Below are positions 35,436 to 43,186 of a stretch of DNA of 64,000 nucleotides, piece by piece. Under the pieces are notes generated by a model. It ran no database searches and was not told the origin of the DNA. It was given only the letters and a program-made list of their open reading frames with translations. This DNA comes from Streptomyces spinosus. GTDB lineage: Bacteria; Actinomycetota; Actinomycetes; Streptomycetales; Streptomycetaceae. The number at the start of each line of letters is the position of its first letter. Within the stretch, counting starts at the first letter, position 1. The DNA lies in assembly GCF_020400655.1 (NCBI RefSeq), contig NZ_JAINRC010000026.1, forward strand, positions 47,056 through 111,055, written 5' to 3'. Made by a program: the position numbers and the translations under genes.

Positions 35436-36224
35436 TCAGACGAGGGACCCGTACAGACCGGGGCGGCGGTCCTTCAGGTACGGGTTGTGCTCGCGGGAGA
35501 CGGCCAGGAAGGCGGGGTCGGCGTCGGCGAGCACCAGCTGCTCGGCCCGGCCGGCGCGGGTGCGGGCGACGCCGTCGGGACCGGCGAGGACGGAGAGGCC
35601 GACGAACTCGAACTCGCCTTCCTGACCGACGCGGTTGACGTAGGCGACGTACATCTGGTTCTCGAAGGCGCGCACCGGGATCATCGACTCGGCGACGAAC
35701 TGGAAGGGGTGCATCTGCGCGGTCGGCACGACCAGGAGGTCGGTGCCGGCCAGGGCGTGGGCCCGGACGTTCTCCGGGAACTCGACGTCGTAGCAGATCA
35801 GCAGGCCCACGGTGAGGCCGTTCAGCTCGGCCTGGACGACCTGCTGCCCGCCCGGCGTGAAGTGGTCGCGCTCGAAGCAGCCGAAGAGGTGGGTCTTCCG
35901 GTAGTTCGCGAGCCGGGTTCCGTCGGCGGAGATCAGCTGGGCGGAGTTGAAGACCGCGTCGCCGTCGCGCTCGGGGTAGCCGTAGGCGAGGGCGAGGCCG
36001 TGCCGGGTGGCGATCTCGGCGATCGCGTCGGCGGAGTCGCCGTCGGCGGGCTCGGCGAGGCGGGCGATGTCGTCGCCGATCGCGTACCCGGTGAGGAACA
36101 TCTCCGGTGCGGCCAGCAGCCCGGCGCCCGCGGCGGCGGCCCGGCCCGCGGCCTCGTCGAGGACCTTCAGGTTCTCGGTGACCGAGCCGGGACGGCCGGA
36201 GCTCTGGAGCAGGGCGGTACGCAT
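35436..36224 (-). CDS. davA: 5-aminovaleramidase (DavA-like, carbon-nitrogen hydrolase)
   Basis: A 262-residue nitrilase-superfamily amidase, the same length as P. putida DavA (264). The catalytic triad is visible: Glu in LLAAPEMFLTGY near 42, Lys in LANYRKTHLFGCF near 110, and Cys in LTVGLLICYDVEFPENV near 145. It should release ammonia from 5-aminovaleramide to give 5-aminovalerate. It precedes davB in one operon. GGTGAGGATC stands ahead of the ATG. Confidence 0.85.
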   Translation of the reverse strand: MRTALLQSSGRPGSVTENLKVLDEAAGRAAAAGAGLLAAPEMFLTGYAIGDDIARLAEPADGDSADAIAEIATRHGLALAYGYPERDGDAVFNSAQLISADGTRLANYRKTHLFGCFERDHFTPGGQQVVQAELNGLTVGLLICYDVEFPENVRAHALAGTDLLVVPTAQMHPFQFVAESMIPVRAFENQMYVAYVNRVGQEGEFEFVGLSVLAGPDGVARTRAGRAEQLVLADADPAFLAVSREHNPYLKDRRPGLYGSLV

Positions 36225-36304
36225 GCGTGATCCTCACCGGAACGGAGGGTTTGGGGGGTCAGGAAGAAGGTACGTTCGGCGCGCGCGGCGGGACAAGAAG
36301 GAGC

Positions 36305-36366
36305 CGTTGCGCGCCGGTGCGGGGTTTGTTGCGCCGAAGGGGGTCCGGGCGGCGATTCGTTGCGCG
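36305..36366. repeat. Three GTTGCGC repeats upstream of davA
   Basis: CGTTGCGCGCC (36305-36315), GTTGCGCC (36328-36335) and CGTTGCGCG (36358-36366) lie 80-140 bases ahead of davA, in the 305-base gap after the lrp gene. The 11-mer also occurs upstream of the permease at 38721, which suggests sites for the Lrp protein. Confidence 0.4.
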
Positions 36367-36450
36367 GGCCGGTGAGGGTGCCGGCGAGGAGGGCGGAAAA
36401 CGGCTCGGGGCGCCTCGTCGCCGGCCGGGTGCGGGTGGTCCGGGGGGGCT

Positions 36451-36470
36451 CGCGCGGTCCCCCGCGCCCC
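36451..36470. repeat. Streptomyces intergenic repeat, copy 2
   Basis: CGCGCGGTCCCCCGCGCCCC, in the gap between davA and the lrp gene, is the same element as at 43152 with one change and is inverted relative to 18221. Confidence 0.5.
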
Positions 36471-36529
36471 GTCGGAGCGCTGATCCGCTCCCGGTGACGA
36501 CGAGGCGCCCCGAGCCCAGGTGTCCGCTC

Positions 36530-36982
36530 CTACCCGGGCGCCCCGGAGGAGAAGCGGCGCAGCAGCGGCGACAGCACCAGCACCGACTTGGTCCGCTCCA
36601 CGAACGGCTCCCCGGCGATCCGCTCCAGCACCCGCTCGAAGTGACGCATGTCGGAGGCGAAGACCTGCGCGACGGCGTCCGCGTCCCCGGTGACGGTGGA
36701 CGCGGCCACGACCTCCTGGTACCGCTCCAGCCCCCGTTGGATCGTCTCCGGCGAGGTGTTCCGCCGGCAGTAGATCTCGATGAAGCCCTCGGTCTCCCAG
36801 CCGAGCGCCGCCGGATCCACCCGCACGGTGAAGCCGGTGATCGCCCCGGTGGCCCGCAGCCGGTCGACGCGCCGCTTCACGGCGGGCGCGGACAGGCCTA
36901 CCATCTGCCCGATGTCCGCGTAGGAGCGGCGGGCGTCCTCGGCGAGGGCGTGCACGATGCGTTCGTCGAGATCGTTCAGCAC
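36530..36982 (-). CDS. Lrp/AsnC family regulator of the lysine module
   Basis: A 150-residue regulator: winged helix-turn-helix at 3-60 (DIGQMVGLSAPAVKRRVDRLRATGAI) and AsnC effector domain to about 140 (STVTGDADAVAQVFASDMRHFERVL). It lies 27 bases behind the permease, so the two are probably one transcript, and 305 bases ahead of davAB. A lysine-responsive activator or repressor is the natural guess, not shown. Confidence 0.92.
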   Translation of the reverse strand: MLNDLDERIVHALAEDARRSYADIGQMVGLSAPAVKRRVDRLRATGAITGFTVRVDPAALGWETEGFIEIYCRRNTSPETIQRGLERYQEVVAASTVTGDADAVAQVFASDMRHFERVLERIAGEPFVERTKSVLVLSPLLRRFSSGAPG

Positions 36983-37009
36983 AGGGGGTCGTTCACTTCT
37001 TCGGTCCGG

Positions 37010-38497
37010 TCACTTCTCTGCCGTCGCCGCGAGGGCGTCATCGGTCGCGAGACGGGAACGGCGGTAGCCGTAGAGGAAGTAGAACACGAGCCCGGCGGCC
37101 ATCCAGCATCCGAAGACCACCCAGGTGACGGTGTCGAGGCTGGACATGTTGTACGCGCAGAACAGGAAGCCCAGCACCGGCAGGACCGGGCCGAACGGCA
37201 CCTTGAACGTGCGCTCCAGACCCGGGCGCCTGACCCGCAGCACGATCACCGCGATGTTGACCAGGCCGAAGGCGAACAGCGTGCCGATGCTGGTGGCGTC
37301 GACGAGCTTGCCCAGCGGGATGAGGGCGGCGAGCGCTCCGCAGAAGAGGGACACGATCACCGTGTTGAGGCGGGGCGCGCGGGTCTTCGGGTGGATCCTG
37401 CCGAGCGCCTTCGGCACCAGGCCGTCGCGGGCCATCGCGAAGAGGATGCGGGTCTGGCCGTAGAGCACGGTGAGCACCACGCTCGCGATGGAGATGACGG
37501 CGCCGAGCGCGAGCAGCGTGCCCCAGAAGGTCTGGCCGCTGACGTCGTTCATGATCCCGGCGAGGGACGCCTCGGAACCGTCGAACTTCTTCCAGTTCCA
37601 GGCACCCACGGCGACGGCCGCGACGAGCACGTACAGCGCCGTCACGATGATCAGCGACAGCATGATCGCCCGCGGCAGGTCACGCTTGGGGTCCTTCGCC
37701 TCCTCACCGGCGGTGGAGGCGGCGTCGAAGCCGATGTACGAGAAGAACAGCGTGGCACCGGCGGCGCTGACCCCGCTCATGCCGAGCGGCATGAAGTCGG
37801 CGTAGTTGCCGGACTTGAAGCCCATGACGCCGATCGCGCAGAACAGCACCAGCGCGGCGATCTTCACACAGACCATGATCGTGTTGGCGCGGGCGGACTC
37901 CCGCGCGCCACCGAGCAGGAAGGCCATCGCCAGCAGGACGACGATGAGGGCCGGCAGGTTGATGATGCCGCCCTCGCCCGGCGCGGAGGACAGCGCGGCC
38001 GGGATGGTGACGCCGATGGTGCCGTCCAGCAGCTCGTTCAGGTACTGGCCCCAGCCGACGGCGACGGCGGCCACCGACACGCCGTACTCCAGCACCAGGC
38101 ACCAGCCGCAGACCCAGGCGACCAGTTCGCCCAGCGTTGCGTACGCATACGAGTAGGAGGAGCCGGCGACCGGGATGCTGCCGGCCAGTTCGGCGTAGGA
38201 CAGGGCCGAGAACAGCGCCGTGAGACCGGCGATGACGAAGGCGAGGGTGACCGCCGGACCGGCCTTGGGCACGGCGTCGCCGAGGACGACGAAGATGCCG
38301 GTGCCGAGGGTGGCCCCGATGCTGATCATGGTCAGCTGCCACAGTCCGAGAGAGCGCCGAAGCTGCCCTCCCTCACCGTGGCCGCCCTCGGCGACCAGGC
38401 GTTCCACGGGCTTGCGACGCATGAGGCGCGCGGCGACGCCCGGGGACGCGGGGGCGGCCGGTATCTGGTTGTGCGGGGGTGCGCCTTGGTCGAGCAC
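37010..38497 (-). CDS. Amino acid permease, cationic amino acid transporter type
   Basis: A 495-residue permease of the APC superfamily with about 12-14 helices. Marks include LGLWQLTMISIGATLGTGIFVVLG near 65, YAELAGSIPVAGSSYSYAYATLGEL near 115, and FFSYIGFDAASTAGEEAKDPKRDLPRAI near 265, a hallmark of CAT (YfnA/Arg-Lys) transporters. The GTG at 38497 is the start because AAGGAG precedes it by 7 bases. Its place with davBA and lrp makes lysine the likely substrate. Confidence 0.92.
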   Translation of the reverse strand: MLDQGAPPHNQIPAAPASPGVAARLMRRKPVERLVAEGGHGEGGQLRRSLGLWQLTMISIGATLGTGIFVVLGDAVPKAGPAVTLAFVIAGLTALFSALSYAELAGSIPVAGSSYSYAYATLGELVAWVCGWCLVLEYGVSVAAVAVGWGQYLNELLDGTIGVTIPAALSSAPGEGGIINLPALIVVLLAMAFLLGGARESARANTIMVCVKIAALVLFCAIGVMGFKSGNYADFMPLGMSGVSAAGATLFFSYIGFDAASTAGEEAKDPKRDLPRAIMLSLIIVTALYVLVAAVAVGAWNWKKFDGSEASLAGIMNDVSGQTFWGTLLALGAVISIASVVLTVLYGQTRILFAMARDGLVPKALGRIHPKTRAPRLNTVIVSLFCGALAALIPLGKLVDATSIGTLFAFGLVNIAVIVLRVRRPGLERTFKVPFGPVLPVLGFLFCAYNMSSLDTVTWVVFGCWMAAGLVFYFLYGYRRSRLATDDALAATAEK

Positions 38498-38710
38498 GCG
38501 CTGGCTCCTTATCGCTGCCGGTGGTCGGGCGGACCGGCAAGAGCGCCGGCCCTCGTGCGCGGGAACCGGCGGACCCCGATGGGGCAGGGACCGCCGAGCG
38601 GGGTCCCCGCCACGCCACGTACTAGCGCAGCACCCTATGAGGCGGGCCTTCACGGGCGTAATGCAGCAACCTTGCGTATTCCCGCATGATCATTGCGTTC
38701 ATCGGGGCGG

Positions 38711-38731
38711 AACGACAAATCGTTGCGCGCC
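38711..38731. promoter_or_regulatory. Possible regulator site upstream of the permease
   Basis: AACGA-CAAA-TCGTT (38711-38724) is a perfect 5-bp inverted repeat running into CGTTGCGCGCC (38721-38731), the 11-mer found upstream of davA. GCAA-CC-TTGC (38666-38675) lies nearby. The 370-base gap 38498-38867 contains no gene otherwise. Confidence 0.4.
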
Positions 38732-38867
38732 ACCTGGCGACCGTTGCACACGGTTTCCCGGGCGTTCGTTTCCCGGCCGGCTTCCCGGCCGCACGGACAC
38801 GACGACGGCCCCCGTCGATTCCCGTGCCAGGGAATCGAGAGGGCCGTTCGCGGGTGCGGAGCGGGGA

Positions 38868-40310
38868 TCAGCTCCAGCTGGCGTGCAGCGGCTTGCCCTC
38901 GGCGTAGCCCGCCGCGCTCTGGATGCCGACGATGGCCTTGTCGGCGAACTCCTCCAGGCTGGCGGCACCGGCGTAGGTGCAGGAGGAGCGGACGCCCGCG
39001 ATGATCGAGTCGATCAGGTCCTCGACGCCCGGGCGGGCGGGGTCGAGGAACATGCGGGAGGTGGAGATGCCCTCCTCGAACAGCGCCTTGCGGGCGCGGT
39101 CGTACGCCGACTCCTCCGACGTGCGGTTGGCCACCGCACGCGCCGAGGCCATGCCGAACGACTCCTTGTAGGCGCGTCCGCCCGCGTCGTGCTGGAGGTC
39201 ACCGGGCGACTCGTAGGTGCCCGCGAACCAGGAACCGACCATCACGTTGGACGCGCCGGCGGCGAGCGCCATGGCGACGTCGCGCGGGTGGCGGACACCG
39301 CCGTCGGCCCAGACGTGCTTGCCGTACTTCCTCGCCTCGGCGGCGCACTCCAGGACGGCGGAGAACTGCGGCCGGCCCACGCCGGTCATCATGCGGGTGG
39401 TGCACATGGCGCCCGGCCCGACACCGACCTTGACGATGTCCGCGCCGGCGTCGATCAGGTCCTTGACGCCCTCGGCCGAGACGATGTTGCCCGCGGCGAT
39501 CGGCACCCGCGGGTCGAGCGCGCGCACCACCCTGATGGCGTTGATCATCGACTCCTGGTGGCCGTGCGCGGTGTCGATGACGAGCGTGTCCACGCCCGCG
39601 TCGAGCAGCTGCTTGGCCTTGCCCGCCACGTCACCGTTGATGCCGACGGCGGCGGCGATCCGCAGCCTGCCGTTCGCGTCCACGGCCGGCGTGTACAGCG
39701 TGGCGCGCAGCGCGCCCTTGCGGGTGAGGATGCCGGCGAGCTTGCCGTCCTTGTCGACGGCCGGGGCGTAGCGGCGGTTGTGCTGGTCGAGGGTGTTGAA
39801 GGCCTCGCGCGGGTCGATGTCGGCGTCCAGCAGGAGCAGGTCCTTGGACATGACCACCTCGAGCTGGGTGAAGCGGTCGACGCCGGAGAGGTCGGCGTCG
39901 GTGACGACACCGACGGGCCGCTGGTTCTCGTCCACGACGACGCCGGCGTTGTGCGCCCGCTTGGGCAGCAGCGCCAGGGCGTCGGCGACGGTCTGGTGCG
40001 GGGCCAGCACGATCGGGGTGTCGAGCACCAGGTGGCGGCTCTTCACCCAGGAGATCACGTCGGTGACGACGTCGATCGGGATGTCCTGCGGGATGACCAC
40101 CAGGCCGCCCCGGCGGGCCACCGTCTCGGCCATGCGGCGGCCGGCGATGGCGGTCATGTTGGCGACGACGAGCGGGATGGTGGTGCCCGTGCCGTCCGGA
40201 GAGGCGAGGTCCACGCCCTGACGCGAGCCGACCGCGGAACGGCTCGGCACCATGAACACGTCGTCGTACGTCAGGTCGTACGCGGGCTGGATGTCATTGA
40301 GGAAACGCAC
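38868..40310 (-). CDS. guaB1: GuaB1-type IMP dehydrogenase-family protein (probable GMP reductase)
   Basis: A 480-residue barrel enzyme of the IMPDH/GMPR family. It starts RFLNDIQPAYDLTYDDVFMVPS, has a CBS pair at about 95-215 (APHQTVADALALLPKRAHNAGVVVDENQRPVGVVTDADL), and the catalytic loop VGVGPGAMCTTRMMTGVGRPQ near 305 with its nucleophilic cysteine. Actinobacterial GuaB1 proteins were shown to be GMP reductases with CBS control. The GTG at 40310 is chosen to match family N-termini but lacks a ribosome site; an ATG at 40382 would add 24 residues. Paralogous to the true GuaB, not in this window. Confidence 0.88.
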   Translation of the reverse strand: MRFLNDIQPAYDLTYDDVFMVPSRSAVGSRQGVDLASPDGTGTTIPLVVANMTAIAGRRMAETVARRGGLVVIPQDIPIDVVTDVISWVKSRHLVLDTPIVLAPHQTVADALALLPKRAHNAGVVVDENQRPVGVVTDADLSGVDRFTQLEVVMSKDLLLLDADIDPREAFNTLDQHNRRYAPAVDKDGKLAGILTRKGALRATLYTPAVDANGRLRIAAAVGINGDVAGKAKQLLDAGVDTLVIDTAHGHQESMINAIRVVRALDPRVPIAAGNIVSAEGVKDLIDAGADIVKVGVGPGAMCTTRMMTGVGRPQFSAVLECAAEARKYGKHVWADGGVRHPRDVAMALAAGASNVMVGSWFAGTYESPGDLQHDAGGRAYKESFGMASARAVANRTSEESAYDRARKALFEEGISTSRMFLDPARPGVEDLIDSIIAGVRSSCTYAGAASLEEFADKAIVGIQSAAGYAEGKPLHASWS

Positions 40311-40340
40311 GTGCTGCACATCCCAGTCGATCAGAGGCGA

Positions 40341-40364
40341 CCCCCTGACAGGTGTGCCAGGGGG
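40341..40364 (-). promoter_or_regulatory. Hairpin in the guaB1 leader
   Basis: CCCCCTG (40341-40347) pairs with CAGGGGG (40358-40364) around 10 bases. It lies 31-54 bases ahead of the GTG start of guaB1, or inside the gene if the upstream ATG is used. Confidence 0.4.
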
Positions 40365-40418
40365 AAAGAGCACGTACTTCATTGTCCCATGTCGGGGTCG
40401 GTGTCATGCCCCGACGGA

Positions 40419-40772
40419 TCATCCAGGGTCGTCGCGGACCGGCTGGGAGGTTCCTCCAAGGGCGAGGGCGACGGTGAGCGCCGGCAGCACGCTCATGGCG
40501 TGCGTGAACACCTCCTGAGCGGTCTCCCACTCCTCGGGCCGCTCCCGCGCGTAGGCCTCCCAGTCCTGAACGACGACCAGAAGGCCCCTGTCCTCGGCCT
40601 GGGCCGGCCACACGGACGGGTCGGACAGGGAGTCGGCCAGCGCGTCCCAGTTCCGGCCGAACCAGTCGGGCAGCGACAGGGCCCGCGCGGCTCGGTCCAT
40701 CAGGCCGGCCTTGTCCGTGACGCCCGCGAGGTCGAGCGCGACCACGAGGCGGCCGCTCAGGTCTTCGCTCAT
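40419..40772 (-). CDS. Barstar family ribonuclease inhibitor
   Basis: A 117-residue acidic protein with the barstar fold signature LVVALDLAGVTDKAGLMDRAARALSLPDWFGRNWDAL-like helix and loop near residues 8-45, and ERGLLVVVQDW and EVFTHAMSVL later. Barstar binds and blocks barnase-type RNases in the cytoplasm. Its ATG overlaps the stop of the RNase gene by 4 bases, so the toxin and its antidote are made together. Confidence 0.9.
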   Translation of the reverse strand: MSEDLSGRLVVALDLAGVTDKAGLMDRAARALSLPDWFGRNWDALADSLSDPSVWPAQAEDRGLLVVVQDWEAYARERPEEWETAQEVFTHAMSVLPALTVALALGGTSQPVRDDPG

Positions 40773-41185
40773 CTCAGCACCGCCCGGAACGACTCGTAGT
40801 GATCACCGCTGTAGTAGTACTCCCCGCCCTGCCCCGTGACGATGCGCCGGGCACCGCGGTCGGGCGAGCCGGGGGTCGGCACGGTGTACTCGTGGTAGTA
40901 GCCGCGCCGGTGCTCCGGCAGACGTCCCTCGAAGTTCCCGAAGACGGTCCCGTCCTTGGCGTAGGGGAAGGGGCCGCCCTGGTCGATGAGGGCGAGTGTC
41001 CTGCGGGCCTCGGCCGGCAGCCGGGACTCCTCGACGGTGGCCGTGCCCCGCGCCCACGCGGGGGACGTACGGGACGCAGGGGACGCCCGGGAGGCGGGGC
41101 CGGGGTCGCCGGCGCACCCCGTCAGGAGAACGGCGAGACAGACCAGCAGCCCGGCGAGGGCACGCGGGACGAACCGTGGCAGCAT
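40769..41185 (-). CDS. Secreted guanyl-specific ribonuclease, predicted lipoprotein
   Basis: A 138-residue protein with a signal peptide ending in a lipobox (AVLLTGCAG, Cys near residue 24). The mature part is a barnase/RNase Sa-type domain (about 55-138): DGTVFGNFEGRLPEHRRGYYHEYTVPTPG, with the catalytic Glu in YHEYTV, Arg in ARRIVTG, and His in SGDHYESF. It cleaves RNA after guanine in characterised relatives. A lipobox is unusual for this family, whose known members are freely secreted. Paired with the barstar gene. Confidence 0.9.
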   Translation of the reverse strand: MLPRFVPRALAGLLVCLAVLLTGCAGDPGPASRASPASRTSPAWARGTATVEESRLPAEARRTLALIDQGGPFPYAKDGTVFGNFEGRLPEHRRGYYHEYTVPTPGSPDRGARRIVTGQGGEYYYSGDHYESFRAVLR

Positions 41186-41245
41186 GCGGACGATGCTGCC
41201 ACGGCCGTCCCGTCACGACCCGCCACCGGGCCCGGCCGGACTCCG

Positions 41246-42265
41246 TCAGACGCCGTCGGGGTCCTGACGGCTGAGCGCCGGCTTCGGGGCCGGGCCCGCC
41301 GTCATCAGGTAGTCGGCGGCCGAGGTGTCGGTCACCAGGCTGGTGACCAGCCCGGAGCGCAGCACCGCGTCGATCGCGGCGGCCTTGCGCTGCCCGCCCG
41401 CGATGGCCACGACCTCCGGGACACGGCGCAGCTGGTCGGCCTTGACCGTGATGCACCGCTCCCCCAGGTCCCGTCCGACCCGGCGCCCCTCGGTGTCGAA
41501 GAGGTGTGCCGACATCTCGGCGGCGACCCCGAGCGAGGCGTAGTGCGCGCGCTCCTCGTCGCTGAGCATGTCGTGCACGGTCGAGATGCCCGGCTCCCAG
41601 GAGCCGATGGAGACACAGGCGACCGTGACCTTGTCGAAGTACTCGAAGGCCCGGGCGATCCCGGTCTGGTGGCGCAGCGCCGCCGCGGTGGCCGCGTCCG
41701 GCAGCAGCATCGGCGCGTAGATGGGGTGGGCGTCGCCACCGGAGACCTGGGCGGCCCGGCGGACGGCCTCGACCGAGCCGCGCTCGGCGGTCCCGGCGTC
41801 GTACACGCCCGTCAGCTGCACCACCGTGCACGGCGGCAGCCGGTCGAGCGCCGCCGCCATGTGGATGGTGGACCGGCCCCAGGCCAGCCCGAGCACGTCC
41901 CCCTCGTTGACGAGTTCGCCGAGCAGGTCGGCGGCGACCTCGCCGAGGTTCTCGGGGTCGGGGGTCTCCTCGGCATCGGCCGGGGACTCGACCACGACGG
42001 CGTGCCTCAGGCCGTAGCGGGCGCGGAGCGCGTCGGAGCGCTCGGCGTCCAGTTCGGCCGGCACGCGGATCTCGATGCGTACGAGGTCCCTTTCGAGGGC
42101 AGTCTCCAGTACCCGGGCCACTTTGAAGCGGCTGACGCCGAACTCCTCCGCGATCTGGATCTTGGACTTGCCCTCGAGGTAGAAGCGGCGGGCCATGGCC
42201 GCCGCCTGCACCAGCTCAGCGGGTCCCATCCGCATGGCTGACCGGCCCGCCGACATACCCGACAC
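41246..42265 (-). CDS. SorC/DeoR-type sugar-binding transcriptional regulator
   Basis: A 339-residue regulator: helix-turn-helix at 15-60 (MARRFYLEGKSKIQIAEEFGVSRFKVARVLE) and a C-terminal SorC sugar-phosphate-binding domain (RYGLRHAVVVESP, VLGLAWGRSTIHMAAALDRLP, TVACVSIGSWEPGISTVHDML). The GTG at 42265 (VSGMSAGR) is the start because GAGGAG lies 6 bases upstream; a GTG at 42289 has none. Repeats of TGAACGG upstream are candidate operators. It follows rpe, a pentose phosphate enzyme, by about 115 bases. Confidence 0.92.
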   Translation of the reverse strand: MSGMSAGRSAMRMGPAELVQAAAMARRFYLEGKSKIQIAEEFGVSRFKVARVLETALERDLVRIEIRVPAELDAERSDALRARYGLRHAVVVESPADAEETPDPENLGEVAADLLGELVNEGDVLGLAWGRSTIHMAAALDRLPPCTVVQLTGVYDAGTAERGSVEAVRRAAQVSGGDAHPIYAPMLLPDAATAAALRHQTGIARAFEYFDKVTVACVSIGSWEPGISTVHDMLSDEERAHYASLGVAAEMSAHLFDTEGRRVGRDLGERCITVKADQLRRVPEVVAIAGGQRKAAAIDAVLRSGLVTSLVTDTSAADYLMTAGPAPKPALSRQDPDGV

Positions 42266-42281
42266 GGCGATCTCCTCACTG

Positions 42282-42370
42282 CTGTTCACACTCTGGATTC
42301 GCCGTTCATCCTTGCAGATTCGGGGCGACTGATCTGCCCTGATGGGCGCCGTTCACTTAACCGTTCACTT
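42282..42370. repeat. TGAACGG repeats upstream of the sorC-type gene
   Basis: Minus-strand units AAGTGAACGG (42361-42370 and 42349-42358), ATGAACGG (42302-42309) and GTGAACAG (42282-42289) make four spaced copies in the 90 bases between rpe and the regulator. Direct repeats of this kind suit autoregulation. Confidence 0.45.
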
Positions 42371-42379
42371 GGCCGTGGC

Positions 42380-43066
42380 TCAGTGGTCGCATGCCCAGGA
42401 CGCCTTGCCGGTGGCCGCCTCCGCCTGGGCGCGCAGGGCACGTACGGCTTCGGACGGGTCCTTCGCACCGTAGACGGCCGAGCCGGCGACGAAGACGTCC
42501 GCTCCCGCGTCCGCGCACCGCTCGATCGTCGAGGCCGAGACCCCGCCGTCGACCTGCAACCACAGCTCCAGACCGTGCTTCTTGATCAGCTCACGGGTGC
42601 GGCGGATCTTCGGCAGCATGATGTCGAGGAACGCCTGGCCGCCGAAGCCGGGCTCCACCGTCATGACGAGCAGCATGTCCAGTTCCGGCAGCAGATCCTC
42701 GAACGGCTCGATCGGCGTCGCCGGCTTGAGCGCCATGGAGGCGCGGGCGCCCTTGGCGCGGATCTCCCGGGCGAGCCGTACCGGAGCGGCGGCGGCCTCC
42801 ACGTGGAAGGTGACCGACGACGCCCCCGCCTCGACGTACCCGGGCGCCCACCGGTCGGGGTCCTCGATCATCAGGTGGCAGTCCAGCGGGGTGTCCGTCG
42901 CACGGGCCAGGGACTCCACCACCGGCACGCCGAGCGTGAGGTTCGGGACGAAGTGGTTGTCCATGACGTCGACATGGAGGAAATCGGCGCCTCGGACCGC
43001 CTCGGCCTCCTCCGCGAGGCGGGCGAAGTCGGCGGACAGGATGCTGGGGTTGATCTGCACGGCCAT
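42380..43066 (-). CDS. rpe: Ribulose-phosphate 3-epimerase
   Basis: Interconverts ribulose 5-phosphate and xylulose 5-phosphate in the pentose phosphate pathway. The 228-residue TIM barrel shows INPSILSADFARLAEE, HVDVMDNHFVPNLT (metal-binding His-Asp near 33-42), CHLMIEDPDRW near 65, LVMTVEPGFGGQAF near 140 and VDGGVSASTI near 175. It is the last gene of the fmt-rsmB-rpe run on the minus strand. Confidence 0.97.
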   Translation of the reverse strand: MAVQINPSILSADFARLAEEAEAVRGADFLHVDVMDNHFVPNLTLGVPVVESLARATDTPLDCHLMIEDPDRWAPGYVEAGASSVTFHVEAAAAPVRLAREIRAKGARASMALKPATPIEPFEDLLPELDMLLVMTVEPGFGGQAFLDIMLPKIRRTRELIKKHGLELWLQVDGGVSASTIERCADAGADVFVAGSAVYGAKDPSEAVRALRAQAEAATGKASWACDH

Positions 43067-43151
43067 GACCCAAGCCTGCCATGCCGCCGCGCCGGGCTGT
43101 AGCGGCGGTCCCTCGAGGTGGGGGTTGGCGGCCGGGCCGGCGGGGGTCGAT

Positions 43152-43171
43152 CGCGCGGTTCCCCGCGCCCC
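43152..43171. repeat. Streptomyces intergenic repeat, copy 3
   Basis: CGCGCGGTTCCCCGCGCCCC lies between rsmB and rpe. This is the commonest form of the element in Streptomyces; the copies at 36451 and 18221 are variants. Confidence 0.5.
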
Positions 43172-43186
43172 TTTCGGGACCGTGCG

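Noticed and set aside
36227..38689. An 820-residue plus-strand frame opposite the lysine permease and lrp
   Set aside because: Shadow of the genes on the minus strand.
40419..41185. The RNase/barstar pair as a CDI or polymorphic toxin locus
   Set aside because: The RNase has only a short lipoprotein leader and no long delivery domains, and there are no other toxin cassettes nearby.
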